From CALBJU01 sp965247125 (GTDB lineage: Bacteria; Bacteroidota; Rhodothermia; Rhodothermales; UBA10348), in contig CBDFGO010000002.1 in NCBI GenBank assembly GCA_965247125.1, forward strand, positions 868,001 to 932,000: a stretch of DNA of 64,000 bases, in the 5' to 3' direction. How positions within the stretch are numbered: position 1 is the first letter of the stretch; every line of letters begins with the position of its first letter. A program made the position numbers and the translations under genes. Shown in pieces: positions 34,222-43,701 of the stretch. A model generated the notes under the pieces. The model worked only from the letters and a program-made list of their open reading frames with translations, was not told the origin of the DNA and ran no database searches.

Positions 34222-36399
34222 ATGCGCACTGTTACCACTCTGCTTCTGTTTTTCTGTGCCCTTCCGGCATTTTCGCAGTCCACTCCTCCGCGCATTCTGC
34301 TAGGTGCTGAAAACAGCATCACTGCAGTGTATGCGGAAACTGCACCTCGAATTGATGGCGTGATGGATGACGCCATTTGGCGGCAAACCGTCGCAGCCAC
34401 CGAATTCGTCCAACTGACACCAAATGAGGGCGCCGATCCAAGTCAGCCCTCAGCTATCCGCATCGCCTACGACGAGAACAATCTCTATTTCGGATTGAGC
34501 TTCTACGACTCGGATCCGGACCAAATTCGTGCGCGAAATCTGGAACGCGGCGGACCGAACGGCAACGACGATATGTTCTGGCTCTTGATTGACACATACA
34601 ACGACAAGCGTAACGCATACCTTTTCGAAACCAATGTGCTGGGTACGCAGGACGACGCGATAATTTCGGATGAGGCCATGTCGTTCAGCGACTGGCAATG
34701 GGACGGTATTTATCGCTCCCAGGGCCGTATTGCTGAAGATGGCTGGCATGTCGAGCTGGCCATTCCGTTTAAAACAATTCGCTTCGACAATGCCGATGAG
34801 CTCACGATGGGCGTGGCCATCATGCGTTTCCTGAACCGCAATGGTGAGCGATCCATGTGGCCGTTCATTCCTCGTAGTTACAGCGCAGGAATTTTCCAGG
34901 TTTCACAGTACGCGACCATGACGGGCGTAAAAAATGTGGAGCGTGGCAGAAACGTGCTCATCAAGCCATACATAATCGCGGGTGCTCAGGAATTTCGCGT
35001 CGGTGACACCGAAACGGAGTCGGATACCCAGCAGGACGCCGGAATAGATGTCAAATGGGCGGTCAACCCAAATGTCACACTCGACCTGACGGTGAATACA
35101 GACTTTGCTCAGGTCGAGTCGGACGTTGTGCAATTGGACCTCACTCGATTCAACCTGTTTTTCCCCGAAAAGCGAGAATTCTTTCTCGAGCGACAAGGCC
35201 TGTTCGAATTCGGTGATTCTCGAAGAGCGGAGACTTTTTTCTCCCGCAGAATTGGCATCTCGAACGACATTCTAGCCGGTGCTCGTCTGGTCAGTCAGTT
35301 TGACAAGTATTCGGTAGGCCTGCTTACCATTCAGACTGGAAAGAACGACGATTTTGGGCTGGATGCTGCGAATAATACGGTCGCCCGCGTCCGGGCAGAT
35401 GTTTTTGGACGAACGACGGTCGGCGCCATCTTTACCAATCTTGAACAGGGAGAGCGATATAATCGAGCCTTCGGTGCTGACGTGAAGTGCCGTTTCTGGG
35501 GCAACAGCGAACTATCCGGCTGGTACACCCGCGTCGAAGACAGCGAGCCGGATGCGTCGGACGCTGCGGGCTCATTGGCACTCTCCATTCGGAGGGCCGA
35601 CTACCGATTCAGCTCGTCATACTCCAACGTTGGAAAACGCTTCAATCCAGCACTCGGATTTGTCCGACGGAGAGACATGAAGAGCTACAATGCCAGCGCC
35701 TCGTATTCACCTCAGGTCGGCGGCAAGCTCATCCGATCGTACTCCATTAGCGTAAGCGGCAGTCTGACCGATGGACAGAACAATGAAAAACAGTCTTCGA
35801 ATGTCGGCGCCAGAGGGAGTGTGCGTTTTCGCGCTAATGACTCGTTCAACTGGTCGGTGAACCGAAATTTCGAACGGCTGGAAAACTCGTTTCACATCCT
35901 TGCAGACGCTGAAATCCTGGCTGGTGACTACGTTTCTGACTCAGGATCGCTTGGGTTCCGCACCGATAACAGCAAATTTTTCTCGGTAAACGGAAGCGCA
36001 GGATTTTCTGACTTCTTCGGCGGCGACCGGAGAAATCTGCGCCTAGGTATAGGGCTTCGAACCGGCAAGTATCTGAATCTGACTGCGGGTATTTCGCATA
36101 CGCAATTCGACATTCCGATTGATAATGGCTCTTTCGACGCCACCACATTTACGATGAACATCAATGCGGCATACAGCCGGAAGCTGTTTGCAAAAGCATT
36201 GGTTCAGTACGATAACTTCTCGGGAAACGTGCAGGCCAACATCCGCATCGACTGGATCCACTCGCCGGGTGCGGATCTCTTCCTGGTCTTCAACACCAAT
36301 TACAACTTCACGGGTGATGACGACCGGTTCGATTTCAGGAACAGACTGCTGAACAGCCGAGTGGGTGTTGCGAAGATGACGTACGTGATTCAGCTGTAG
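34222..36399 (+). CDS. DUF5916 outer-membrane protein with CBM9-like N-terminal domain
   Basis: 725 residues from the ATG at 34222, which gives a normal signal peptide (ends Phe-Ser-Gln); a start at 34177 would add 15 residues. Residues about 35-220 form the CBM9-like domain (PRIDGVMDDAIWRQ, IRIAYDENNLYFGLSFYDSDP, AEDGWHVELAIPFKTIRF). The remainder is the DUF5916 barrel with VNPNVTLDLTVNTDFAQVE and FFPEKREFFLE, then repeating amphipathic strands to a C-terminal FRNRLLNSRVGVAKMTYVIQL-like end. It is probably a surface carbohydrate-binding or import-associated outer-membrane protein; the ligand is unknown. It is convergent with the kinase 36417-39467. Confidence 0.88.
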   Translation: MRTVTTLLLFFCALPAFSQSTPPRILLGAENSITAVYAETAPRIDGVMDDAIWRQTVAATEFVQLTPNEGADPSQPSAIRIAYDENNLYFGLSFYDSDPDQIRARNLERGGPNGNDDMFWLLIDTYNDKRNAYLFETNVLGTQDDAIISDEAMSFSDWQWDGIYRSQGRIAEDGWHVELAIPFKTIRFDNADELTMGVAIMRFLNRNGERSMWPFIPRSYSAGIFQVSQYATMTGVKNVERGRNVLIKPYIIAGAQEFRVGDTETESDTQQDAGIDVKWAVNPNVTLDLTVNTDFAQVESDVVQLDLTRFNLFFPEKREFFLERQGLFEFGDSRRAETFFSRRIGISNDILAGARLVSQFDKYSVGLLTIQTGKNDDFGLDAANNTVARVRADVFGRTTVGAIFTNLEQGERYNRAFGADVKCRFWGNSELSGWYTRVEDSEPDASDAAGSLALSIRRADYRFSSSYSNVGKRFNPALGFVRRRDMKSYNASASYSPQVGGKLIRSYSISVSGSLTDGQNNEKQSSNVGARGSVRFRANDSFNWSVNRNFERLENSFHILADAEILAGDYVSDSGSLGFRTDNSKFFSVNGSAGFSDFFGGDRRNLRLGIGLRTGKYLNLTAGISHTQFDIPIDNGSFDATTFTMNINAAYSRKLFAKALVQYDNFSGNVQANIRIDWIHSPGADLFLVFNTNYNFTGDDDRFDFRNRLLNSRVGVAKMTYVIQL

Positions 36400-36416
36400 G
36401 CCCCCGGATATTCGGG

Positions 36417-39400
36417 CTATTCGGGCTCGCGGACCGACGCAGTGAGGAGCACGTCAATTCGGTCTCTGGCGTATTGAACCTGCGGCTGCAGATCGGCGTC
36501 GGCGTCCTTCCACATTTCGATAAACTTCGTGTAGGCTGTGATTGCCGCTTCATTGTCGCCCTTCGTCGAATAGAGTTCTCCCAACCGGAACTGGGCGAGA
36601 GGGTGATCCTCGAGTGCAAAATTGACCAGAGCTGCCATTGTGGTGTTTTCGAATCTCTCGTAAGCCGCGATCGCCGCATCGACGCTGTCCATCCGCTCCA
36701 GCAGGCGTCCATGACCATATGCGCTGCATACTTCACAGCGATCGACCAAGTATACATTCCGAAGGGATTCAAGCGCGGCTGGTAGATCTCCTTCCGCCTC
36801 CTGAATTGCCGCCAGGGCGTACCACCGGGAGGGATCCGCTCTACGCACTCCCGCCGGGACCAACCTTTCATATTCCGACCAGAGGGCCCTCGCTTCGCCC
36901 ACCTCGCCCATACCTACCCTGAGTTCGATGAGTTGATTGTATGGCCTGGAAGCCGCTGCAAGGGAATCGAATGGAACGAGTGAAAGGCCATCGGAAATCA
37001 TGGTACGAGTTGCTTCAGCGCCTCCCTCATGCGTCAGGATATTGAACGCTGCGTCCAGGTAGTTTTCTAGAGCTGCCTGTGGCGACCCGCGCTGAATATT
37101 GAGCGCTGCTGCTTGCATAAAATGAGTCTCGGCCGCTGCAAACTGCCCCCGAAAACCGTCGTAATGGGCTTGCAAAAGCACATCAAGTCGCATCCAGAAA
37201 GGCGAATCGCTCAATGACGAGGATTGAAGCAGCGTATCAGCAGACTCAAAATTGCCGCTAGCCATGGCCGCAATAAACCGGAAATAATAACGAACAGGAT
37301 TGTTCGGGTGAGTTGATTCGAATTCAACCAGCAGCTCGTCGGCCTCATCCCACCGCTGTTGCGCCGTAAGGGCATCGAGCATATTGTCATAGAAAGCAGG
37401 TCGATCGGCAATTTCCAGCGCGTGTCGCAGGTATACTTCAGCCTGTTCGTACTCTCCTCTAACATTGTGCAGGAGGGCAAGATTGTTGAGGGCAGGCAGC
37501 TCATCCGGATACTGTTCCAACAGACTTTCATAAGCAGCTCTTTCGCGCTCGTTATCCCGTTCAACACTTGCATAGTAATAGGCGGTGGCTGTCCATCGTT
37601 CACGCTCCGGGAGACGCTCTCGGAGTTCATATGCGGTCGTAGCCGCCTGAATCTGGAGATCATAGTCCGCATTGGAATTGGCGTAAATGACAGCCAGTTT
37701 TCTATAGGCCATGGCGAACGTGGAGTCCAGCTCAATGGCCTGAAGCAGCAGATCTCTGCCACGTAGCGCAAAATTCCCTTTGTCCATTTCTTTGACTGCC
37801 CGGGAATACAGCCGCAAAGCTTCAAGGGAACCGGTGCTTACATGATCCAGATCTTGATTGGACCGGATCGTTTTGATGGACTCTCCGATCTCCTCTCGCA
37901 GGCGGTCCGAAAGCCTATCAATCGCGCTGATGATCGCTCCATCGTCGTCTGCATTCTCGCGAATGGCAACCAGCTCCACCCCATCTCCTGCTGAAATGAG
38001 GCGGGCCGAAAGAACGAACCCTCTTCCAACTGGGCTGATTACTCCTGCAACCACGGCTTCTGCTCCCTCCCGCGTTGCAATTTCCATCGCTGTACTCAGG
38101 TCGATGCGAGTATCTTGAGGTCGATCCATTCGGCTGAGGACGTCGACGATGTCTGCTCCCATGAGGTGAATCGCCGTAGATTGAGTCAGATCAATTCGAA
38201 GGGCTTCAGTCACCGATTCTGCGAGCGTTTCGTCACTCGTTCGGTTTTCGAACTCGGCAATGACCATTTTCGCGTTTTCTTCGATCACTCCGGCAGTCAC
38301 AAGCGTGGCGGCCGGGCCGATGCCCATGACCCGCATGACCATAAATGTCGCCGAGAAAAGGGATAGACCGGCCATGGAAAAAACTCCACCCCAGGTTGCT
38401 CGGCGAAGCGTAAGCCACGCAATTCCGTCGTCTTGTTGCTCGTTGTGAGCGGAAAAAAGGAGAATTGGTAGACCCGTGATCATGAGGATCACTCCGGCGA
38501 GGAAAACCCAATCTGGCAATCCGAATCCAATCATGCCTGCGTAAACGATTCCCAGAACCACGACAGCAATCAGGCTGAAGACGGAGGCTATTCGAATAGG
38601 CGAATACTGGTGTTCGGTCGATGTAGCAGTGGTCGTGCCGGTAGCAGCCTGTCGCACCTCCGTCGGGCTTAGAAAAGGCTGCAGAGCGTCGCCCAGTTCG
38701 TCCGAACTCTGAAACCGATCTTCTGGCCGCTTGGCAAGGCACCTGGAAACAATCTCCGCGATTCCGTCCGGTAGCGAGGAGGGCATGGGGGCCGGACTGG
38801 CGTTAATGATCTCATAGGTAAGTGCCGCCTCGTATCCACCCTGAAACGGGCGCTTTCCTGTCAGCATTTCATAGAGCAGCACGCCTACGGACCAGATGTC
38901 CGCGCGATGGTCGACCGATTCGCCTCGAGCTTGTTCGGGACTCATGTAGGCTGCTGTTCCAACGGTCGCGCCGGACTGCGTCAAATCTGCAGATTCGCTC
39001 AGCTTGGCAACACCAAAGTCCAATATTTTCACGTCACCCCGATCAGTGATCATGATATTGGCAGGTTTAATGTCTCGGTGGACAATTCCAGCCTCATGAG
39101 ATCGCGCCAGGCCGCGAACAATTTGATACCCCGTACCGATGGCTGAATCTTGGGAAAGCAATCCCTCTTCAAGCCGGTACTTCAGCGTCTGGCCATCATA
39201 GAAGGCCATTACGATGAAAAGCTGACCATCCTCGTCTTCGCCGATATCGTGGATAGTACAGATGTTGGCATGATCCAGGGCGGAGGCTGCGCGAGCCTCT
39301 TGGGTAAAGCGTTCTTTGGCCAGGTCATCAAAACTGAGATGGGGCGGCAAAAACTTCAGCGCGACCGTCCGGCCGAGTTTCGAATCCGTTGCCATGTACA

Positions 39401-39467
39401 CGATACCCATACCACCAGAGCCAAGCTGCTCCGTGATCTGGTACTGCCCAACGGTGCGTCCTTCCAT
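36417..39467 (-). CDS. Ser/Thr kinase with multi-pass membrane region, TolB-like and TPR domains
   Basis: 1016 residues from the ATG at 39467 (MEGRTVGQYQI, the family start). Kinase domain about 8-265: GSGGMG loop, Lys38, HRDIKPAN with Asp132, DFGVAKL with Asp150, and the TAAYMSPEQARGE activation segment. Unlike the other kinases here, the membrane part is a group of about four helices (roughly 310-440; for example VVVLGIVYAGMIGFGLPDWVFLAG split by short loops). A TolB-like domain (MVIAEFENRT...) and about ten TPR units follow. It is probably a receptor with an extracytoplasmic TPR module. Its transcript is convergent with the DUF5916 gene, with 17 bp between stops. Confidence 0.9.
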   Translation of the reverse strand: MEGRTVGQYQITEQLGSGGMGIVYMATDSKLGRTVALKFLPPHLSFDDLAKERFTQEARAASALDHANICTIHDIGEDEDGQLFIVMAFYDGQTLKYRLEEGLLSQDSAIGTGYQIVRGLARSHEAGIVHRDIKPANIMITDRGDVKILDFGVAKLSESADLTQSGATVGTAAYMSPEQARGESVDHRADIWSVGVLLYEMLTGKRPFQGGYEAALTYEIINASPAPMPSSLPDGIAEIVSRCLAKRPEDRFQSSDELGDALQPFLSPTEVRQAATGTTTATSTEHQYSPIRIASVFSLIAVVVLGIVYAGMIGFGLPDWVFLAGVILMITGLPILLFSAHNEQQDDGIAWLTLRRATWGGVFSMAGLSLFSATFMVMRVMGIGPAATLVTAGVIEENAKMVIAEFENRTSDETLAESVTEALRIDLTQSTAIHLMGADIVDVLSRMDRPQDTRIDLSTAMEIATREGAEAVVAGVISPVGRGFVLSARLISAGDGVELVAIRENADDDGAIISAIDRLSDRLREEIGESIKTIRSNQDLDHVSTGSLEALRLYSRAVKEMDKGNFALRGRDLLLQAIELDSTFAMAYRKLAVIYANSNADYDLQIQAATTAYELRERLPERERWTATAYYYASVERDNERERAAYESLLEQYPDELPALNNLALLHNVRGEYEQAEVYLRHALEIADRPAFYDNMLDALTAQQRWDEADELLVEFESTHPNNPVRYYFRFIAAMASGNFESADTLLQSSSLSDSPFWMRLDVLLQAHYDGFRGQFAAAETHFMQAAALNIQRGSPQAALENYLDAAFNILTHEGGAEATRTMISDGLSLVPFDSLAAASRPYNQLIELRVGMGEVGEARALWSEYERLVPAGVRRADPSRWYALAAIQEAEGDLPAALESLRNVYLVDRCEVCSAYGHGRLLERMDSVDAAIAAYERFENTTMAALVNFALEDHPLAQFRLGELYSTKGDNEAAITAYTKFIEMWKDADADLQPQVQYARDRIDVLLTASVREPE

Positions 39468-39754
39468 GTTTCGAGAATTCAAGGGTGGCGGGATGGCGTG
39501 GTTGATGGATGGTGGACGCGAAAAGAGGATGGCCCGACATGAAAATCGAGTCACTGATAATATGAACTATGGTAGAGAAATCCGTATCAGGTTTTGTCCG
39601 CCGGTGATGATGCTGTCTCGCCGAGTAAGGTGCACTTGACGCAGACCCGTACGACTGGTAGTGCAACTTGGAAACGATTAGATTTCGGAACGGCAGCGAA
39701 ATGCTCTTCGCGAATCCGGAAGGCCTTCACCTGCTCCAAGCATAACTGCGCCCT

Positions 39755-40405
39755 ATGAAGATTCTAGCTGTCTGTTTCTCCCTCTTTCTCGCCGGCTGTA
39801 TGACTGACTCTCCTCTGGTTCGATTGTCTGACGTCGACAACAGCATCGGGCAGGACGTAAAGTATTTTGGCAGCGACAACTTCATTGGGATGCCCATCAC
39901 GGGTTATCATGTTGCTCAGGTCATGTTGACTCACGAGGCCGCCGCCGCGTTGTCCTCTGCACAAGAGGCCGCGCTCGCGCAGGGATATTCAATCCTGGTC
40001 TACGACGGCTATCGCCCCCAACGCGCGGTCGATCATTTTGTGAGTTGGGGCGCGGACCTGGCCGACACGCTTAACAAGGCCGCCTACTACCCAGAGGTAC
40101 CCAAATCGGAGCTGTTCGACAGGGGCTACATTGCGGCGAAGTCTGGGCACAGCAGGGGAAGCACGGCGGATCTGACGCTCATGCATCAGGGCGTACCCAT
40201 CGACATGGGCACACCGTTCGATTTCTTCGGCGAACTTTCCCACACTGAGAATCCAACTATCATCGGGGAAGCGATGGCGAATCGGATGATTTTGAAATCG
40301 ATCATGACTGGCGCCGGATTCCAGAACTACGTCAACGAGTGGTGGCACTACACGCTGGTCGATGAGCCCTATCCTGACACATTTTTCGACATTCCGATCG
40401 AATAA
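39755..40405 (+). CDS. VanX/DdpX-type D-Ala-D-Ala dipeptidase lipoprotein
   Basis: 216 residues. The lipobox LAGC (Cys15) makes it an envelope lipoprotein, unlike cytoplasmic VanX. The zinc site is complete: SGHSRGSTADL (His132, Asp139) and NEWWHY (Glu195 as general base, His198). YRPQR carries the arginine that stabilises the transition state. Periplasmic relatives cut D-Ala-D-Ala released from peptidoglycan, for recycling or nutrition; a role in glycopeptide resistance is not implied, since no vanH or vanA homologue is nearby. It lies next to the Fic gene but is separated from it by the operator region. Confidence 0.88.
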   Translation: MKILAVCFSLFLAGCMTDSPLVRLSDVDNSIGQDVKYFGSDNFIGMPITGYHVAQVMLTHEAAAALSSAQEAALAQGYSILVYDGYRPQRAVDHFVSWGADLADTLNKAAYYPEVPKSELFDRGYIAAKSGHSRGSTADLTLMHQGVPIDMGTPFDFFGELSHTENPTIIGEAMANRMILKSIMTGAGFQNYVNEWWHYTLVDEPYPDTFFDIPIE

Positions 40406-40461
40406 TCGCCAGTTGGGTGTGTCAGCGATCCAAGGATTGTGCGGAGTTTAAATTGATATAT

Positions 40462-40478
40462 TCCGCTTTTTATGCGGA
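40462..40478. promoter_or_regulatory. Operator 1 upstream of fic: TCCGC-N7-GCGGA
   Basis: A palindrome with five-base arms and a seven-base AT-rich centre (TTTTTAT). It is the most distal of three copies before the Fic gene; centre at 40470. The copy is preceded by AAATTGAT, which also precedes operator 2. The surrounding stretch is visibly more AT-rich than the rest of the window. Confidence 0.65.
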
Positions 40479-40512
40479 TTATATTGAAAATCGAAGGATC
40501 AAATTGATTATT

Positions 40513-40529
40513 TCCGCATTAATTGCGGA
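40513..40529. promoter_or_regulatory. Operator 2 upstream of fic: TCCGC-N7-GCGGA
   Basis: Same arms with centre ATTAATT, which extends the symmetry; outer bases add T and A to give TTCCGC...GCGGAA. Its centre at 40521 is 51 bp from operator 1, about five helical turns, so a bound protein would lie on the same face. AAATTGAT precedes it as in copy 1. Confidence 0.68.
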
Positions 40530-40564
40530 ATAAACCTATCGATAATCCTTTCAAACTCATTTTA

Positions 40565-40581
40565 TCCGCAATATATGCGGA
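40565..40581. promoter_or_regulatory. Operator 3 overlapping the fic translation start region
   Basis: Third palindrome, arms TCCGC and GCGGA around AATATAT. Its centre at 40573 is 52 bp from operator 2. It ends nine bases before the ATG at 40591, so binding would cover the leader of the transcript. This position favours repression. The Fic protein's own C-terminal winged helix is the obvious candidate ligand, by inference. Confidence 0.68.
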
Positions 40582-40590
40582 TTATAAGTC

Positions 40591-41688
40591 ATGTACATCT
40601 GGCAGCTTACAGATTGGCCTACTTTCAGCTGGAGCTCCACGGACCTCATCGATGCCCTCAAGCAGATATACTTGGAAAGGGGTCGCCTCGAGGGGCGAAT
40701 GGAAGGACTCGGATTCGATGACAGGAACGAAACGAAGCTGCGGACACTGACCAGTGAGGTAATCCATTCGAGCCTGATTGAAGGCGAGGAATTGGATCGA
40801 TTGGCCGTGCGGTCTTCTGCGGCCAGTAGACTGGGAATCGATATTGGGGGCCTGCTTCCTTCCGATCGGAAGATCGATGGTATTGTGGACATGGTTTTTG
40901 ATGCCACTCAAAATCACTCCCAGCCACTCTCAGGAGAGCGCTTGCGGAGATGGCACGAATCGCTTTTCCCTTCCGGATTCAGCGGATTGTTAAAGATCCG
41001 CTCTGGAGACTATCGAAGAGACGAAAGCAGCCCAATGCAAGTTGTTTCCGGGCCAATCGGGCGGGAGACTGTCCACTATGAAGCGCCCCCCGCCGAGTCG
41101 ATCGTCCGGGAAATGGACCGCTTTATTTCTTGGTTTGAAAGCAAATCCGATATGGATCCAATTCTGAAAGCGGGGATCGCTCATCTTTGGTTCCTGACCA
41201 TTCATCCCTTCGAAGACGGGAATGGTCGCATTGGGCGAGCAATTCTTGAGATGGCTCTGGCACGAGCTGAAGGAAGCGGGACTAGATACTACAGTATTTC
41301 ACGACAGATCGAATCCGAACGACGGGACTACTATCGGATCCTGCAAGCGACACAGAAAGGATCACTGAACATCATCGCGTACCTGTCTTGGTATCTGGAG
41401 TGCTTAAAACGCGCCCTTCTCTCTGCAACCTCTCTGATCGAGGATGTCCTGGCTAAATCAACCTTCTGGAATCAGTATGTCTCAGAGCAGCTGAATACGA
41501 GACAGGTCGAGATGATCAACCGCCTACTCGACGGATTCGAGGGCAATCTGACAACGACCAAATGGGCTGCAATCACGAAGGTCTCACAGGACACGGCTCA
41601 TCGAGATATCCTGGAGTTGATCGAGCGGGGGATACTCGAAAAGAGTAAGACTGGGGGACGGAGTACCAGCTACAGACTGCTGAGGTAA
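40591..41688 (+). CDS. Fic-family AMPylase with N-terminal inhibitory helix and winged-helix C-terminus
   Basis: 365 residues. DUF4172-like N-terminal domain (begins YIWQLTDWPTF). The auto-inhibitory motif SxxxEG is present as Ser60 to Glu64-Gly65 (HSSLIEGE), so this is a class II Fic protein that blocks its own ATP site. The catalytic motif HPFEDGNGRIGR starts at His205 and is complete, so AMP transfer to a target hydroxyl should be possible. The last about 55 residues form a winged helix with a recognition-helix-like SQDTAHRDILELIERG, giving DNA binding. Three palindromic operators sit directly upstream. Target protein and physiological signal are unknown; no separate antitoxin is encoded. 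Confidence 0.9.
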   Translation: MYIWQLTDWPTFSWSSTDLIDALKQIYLERGRLEGRMEGLGFDDRNETKLRTLTSEVIHSSLIEGEELDRLAVRSSAASRLGIDIGGLLPSDRKIDGIVDMVFDATQNHSQPLSGERLRRWHESLFPSGFSGLLKIRSGDYRRDESSPMQVVSGPIGRETVHYEAPPAESIVREMDRFISWFESKSDMDPILKAGIAHLWFLTIHPFEDGNGRIGRAILEMALARAEGSGTRYYSISRQIESERRDYYRILQATQKGSLNIIAYLSWYLECLKRALLSATSLIEDVLAKSTFWNQYVSEQLNTRQVEMINRLLDGFEGNLTTTKWAAITKVSQDTAHRDILELIERGILEKSKTGGRSTSYRLLR

Positions 41689-41732
41689 GATTCCACGATG
41701 AGATGCTCCCGCCGTTCAGACCACCCAGCCTT

Positions 41733-42539
41733 CTAGCTGTGAGTGCGTCCACGGGACTGAACTGATTCTGATGTGATATCATCTTCCACCAGGTTTTCAT
41801 CAGGTACAGCATTCACCAGGGTTGAAGCGGTCTTCTCAATTTGGGCTTGATTTCCAGTGTCGCTGGCCATTCGGGCAGCTCGAGCACCTATGTCCTGCAT
41901 TTGCTTCTGCCGTCGCCTGGACCAGGTGGGAATTCGAAACACATTGAACCACAGAGCAGTGAACCCTCCCATCAATATCAGACCCGCCAAATATATCTCC
42001 CGAACGGAAGAAACCGAGCCGAATATCAAAATCCCCAGCGCGATGACTGCCCCGATCAGACTGCCAATTATTGTGTATTGAGCTCCTCCTTTGTAGGTGC
42101 TCATTCGGAAACGGTGCCCTGTTTCAATCGGTTCGACTGAAATCCGGAGATTTCCGTTTCTCCATGTTCGAAACTGGCCATTTATTTCGATGTGACCCTG
42201 TGCGCGAAAGGTCTCCCTCATCTCAACGACGAGCCGGTGCCAGTTGTCATTTGACAGGGATCCGGGAAGCTCAATCTCATAAGAAGCGCTGATTGGCACA
42301 CCAAGAAATGTTTCTCGAGGTCGTGCAGGAATGAACGGTACGTCCGGCACCTCCATGGATCTGGCAGCACGCTCGATGAGGTCTGTCGAGACGCCGATAT
42401 CACCGCCGATTTCCTTCAATTCCGCAAGCGTGAGGCCGGCTCCATCCGATGTCGCCTGCTCCGCCATCTCCTGATCTTCGGAAGCCTTCTTGAAAATAGA
42501 GGATATCTCCTCCTGGCTATAACGTCGCTCTGAACTCAT
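41733..42539 (-). CDS. Two-helix membrane protein of unknown function
   Basis: 268 residues. The N-terminal about 60 residues (YSQEEISSIFKKASE, then LTLAELKEIGGDIGVSTDLIERAAR) form a helical domain seen in many uncharacterised Bacteroidota and Gemmatimonadota proteins. A beta-rich segment comes next, then two transmembrane helices (about 155-175 and 183-203) and a basic cytoplasmic linker with an acidic tail. No catalytic motif is visible. It converges with the Fic gene, with 44 bp between stops, and nothing ties it functionally to fic. Confidence 0.65.
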   Translation of the reverse strand: MSSERRYSQEEISSIFKKASEDQEMAEQATSDGAGLTLAELKEIGGDIGVSTDLIERAARSMEVPDVPFIPARPRETFLGVPISASYEIELPGSLSNDNWHRLVVEMRETFRAQGHIEINGQFRTWRNGNLRISVEPIETGHRFRMSTYKGGAQYTIIGSLIGAVIALGILIFGSVSSVREIYLAGLILMGGFTALWFNVFRIPTWSRRRQKQMQDIGARAARMASDTGNQAQIEKTASTLVNAVPDENLVEDDITSESVQSRGRTHS

Positions 42540-42644
42540 GAATGCGCGGAGGGGTGGGACCGGGTAGTGAATTGGCCGGGTTTACGGATAAACGCGACTT
42601 GGGTTCAGGAATGAACCGAGACAGCAAAATTTCTTGCAAAATGT

Positions 42645-42673
42645 GGGCGGGGGCGCCTTCGGCGCCCCCGCCC
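42645..42673 (-). terminator. GC-rich hairpin terminator after mddA
   Basis: Perfect 13-bp arms GGGCGGGGGCGCC and GGCGCCCCCGCCC around a TTC loop, lying 30 bp past the stop of the minus-strand gene 42703-43506. The following minus-strand sequence has only a short T run (CATTTTG). A stem of this strength can end transcription on its own. Confidence 0.65.
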
Positions 42674-42702
42674 AACAATAGTCCATCAAATAGGGACGGG
42701 AC

Positions 42703-43506
42703 TCAGTAGAGTGGCGCTCCCTCTTCGGCCATTGGCTCTTCGACCGGTGCCGGCGCAGGCGCGGAAACGGTCGGGGGCGACGCAGTTTTTCCTGTCGGGA
42801 TCATCATCGGGACCTGGCTCTTGTATGCCCTGTAGGTGTCCCCAAACACGGCTTCCATGTCCTTTTCTTCAAGCTGGATCGCAATGAGCATGTAAGCGGT
42901 GGTCGCTATCGCGAAAATCAAATGTCCCATCGTCATGGTTGGTGCCGCCCAGAACGCTATGACGAATCCTAGCAGAAGTGGGTGGCGAATAAATTTGTAA
43001 GCGAACGCCGTCGTGAAAGGGAGATCGCGGTAGTCCGTTTCTTTATATCGCATCCAGACCTGCCTGAGACCGAACAGATCAAAATGATTGATCATGAACG
43101 TGGAGAGTAGCACGAGCACCCATCCTGCCCAGAACAGGACGTTTAGCACGGTTGCTCCCATGCCGGAGATACTCCAGATCACCTCATTCATCGGACTCCA
43201 TTGGGTAAAAATCAGAATCAGGGTAGCACTCGATACCAGTACATAGGTACTCCGCTCAATCGACTGGGGAATAATCTTTGTCCACGCTTTTTTAAATCCG
43301 GGGCGCGCCATCACGCTGTGGGATATGGCAAATATGCCCAATAGCAAGGCGTTGATCATCAGCGCGGTGCCAAACGAGTCGGTGCCCGGAGAATCAATGG
43401 TGTGGCCGACGTACATATTTCCTACGAAGGCGATGGCCCAGAGAAAGGAGATCAAGAACAGGACGTACGAAGCGACGCCATACAGAAGAACGAGAATGCG
43501 CGACAT
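42703..43506 (-). CDS. mddA: Methanethiol S-methyltransferase, MddA-like
   Basis: 267 residues, polytopic (about five to six helices), related to isoprenylcysteine methyltransferases and NnrU. Hallmarks recalled for MddA are present: ISHSVMARPGFKKAW, PQSIERSTYVL, INHFDLFGLRQVW, FIRHPLLLGFVIAFWAAPTMTMGHL and the IQLEEKD motif near the end. MddA methylates methanethiol with S-adenosylmethionine to give dimethyl sulfide. A roughly 30-residue Pro/Ala/Glu-rich tail (PPTVSAPAPAPVEEP) is added after the enzyme. The gene stands alone between a terminator and a divergent kinase gene. Confidence 0.85.
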   Translation of the reverse strand: MSRILVLLYGVASYVLFLISFLWAIAFVGNMYVGHTIDSPGTDSFGTALMINALLLGIFAISHSVMARPGFKKAWTKIIPQSIERSTYVLVSSATLILIFTQWSPMNEVIWSISGMGATVLNVLFWAGWVLVLLSTFMINHFDLFGLRQVWMRYKETDYRDLPFTTAFAYKFIRHPLLLGFVIAFWAAPTMTMGHLIFAIATTAYMLIAIQLEEKDMEAVFGDTYRAYKSQVPMMIPTGKTASPPTVSAPAPAPVEEPMAEEGAPLY

Positions 43507-43701
43507 GACGATATGGGTGTCTTATTGAGCGATGATAGTTGCCGATGGGTGCATTCACCTGCCCAAAATTCCAGCTTCACCGACACCCGCCGACAGACGC
43601 ATTATTACGGATATCTACATCGGTTCACAAATGAGGTCGCCTGACGGTTGCCAACGGGCACTCTTTCCCGTTAATTGTGCCCGATTCCCACCCGCAGGCT
43701 C

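Noticed and set aside
39755..40405. VanX-like gene as a glycopeptide-resistance determinant
   Set aside because: There is no vanH or vanA homologue nearby and the protein has a lipoprotein signal, so peptidoglycan recycling or nutrition is more likely.
40462..40581. Three regularly spaced 17-bp repeats considered as a CRISPR array
   Set aside because: The repeats differ in their centres, there are only three, and they sit directly before a gene encoding a DNA-binding domain; operator sites fit better.
40591..42539. Fic plus the convergent membrane protein as a toxin-antitoxin pair
   Set aside because: They are on opposite strands, and the Fic protein already carries its own inhibitory helix.
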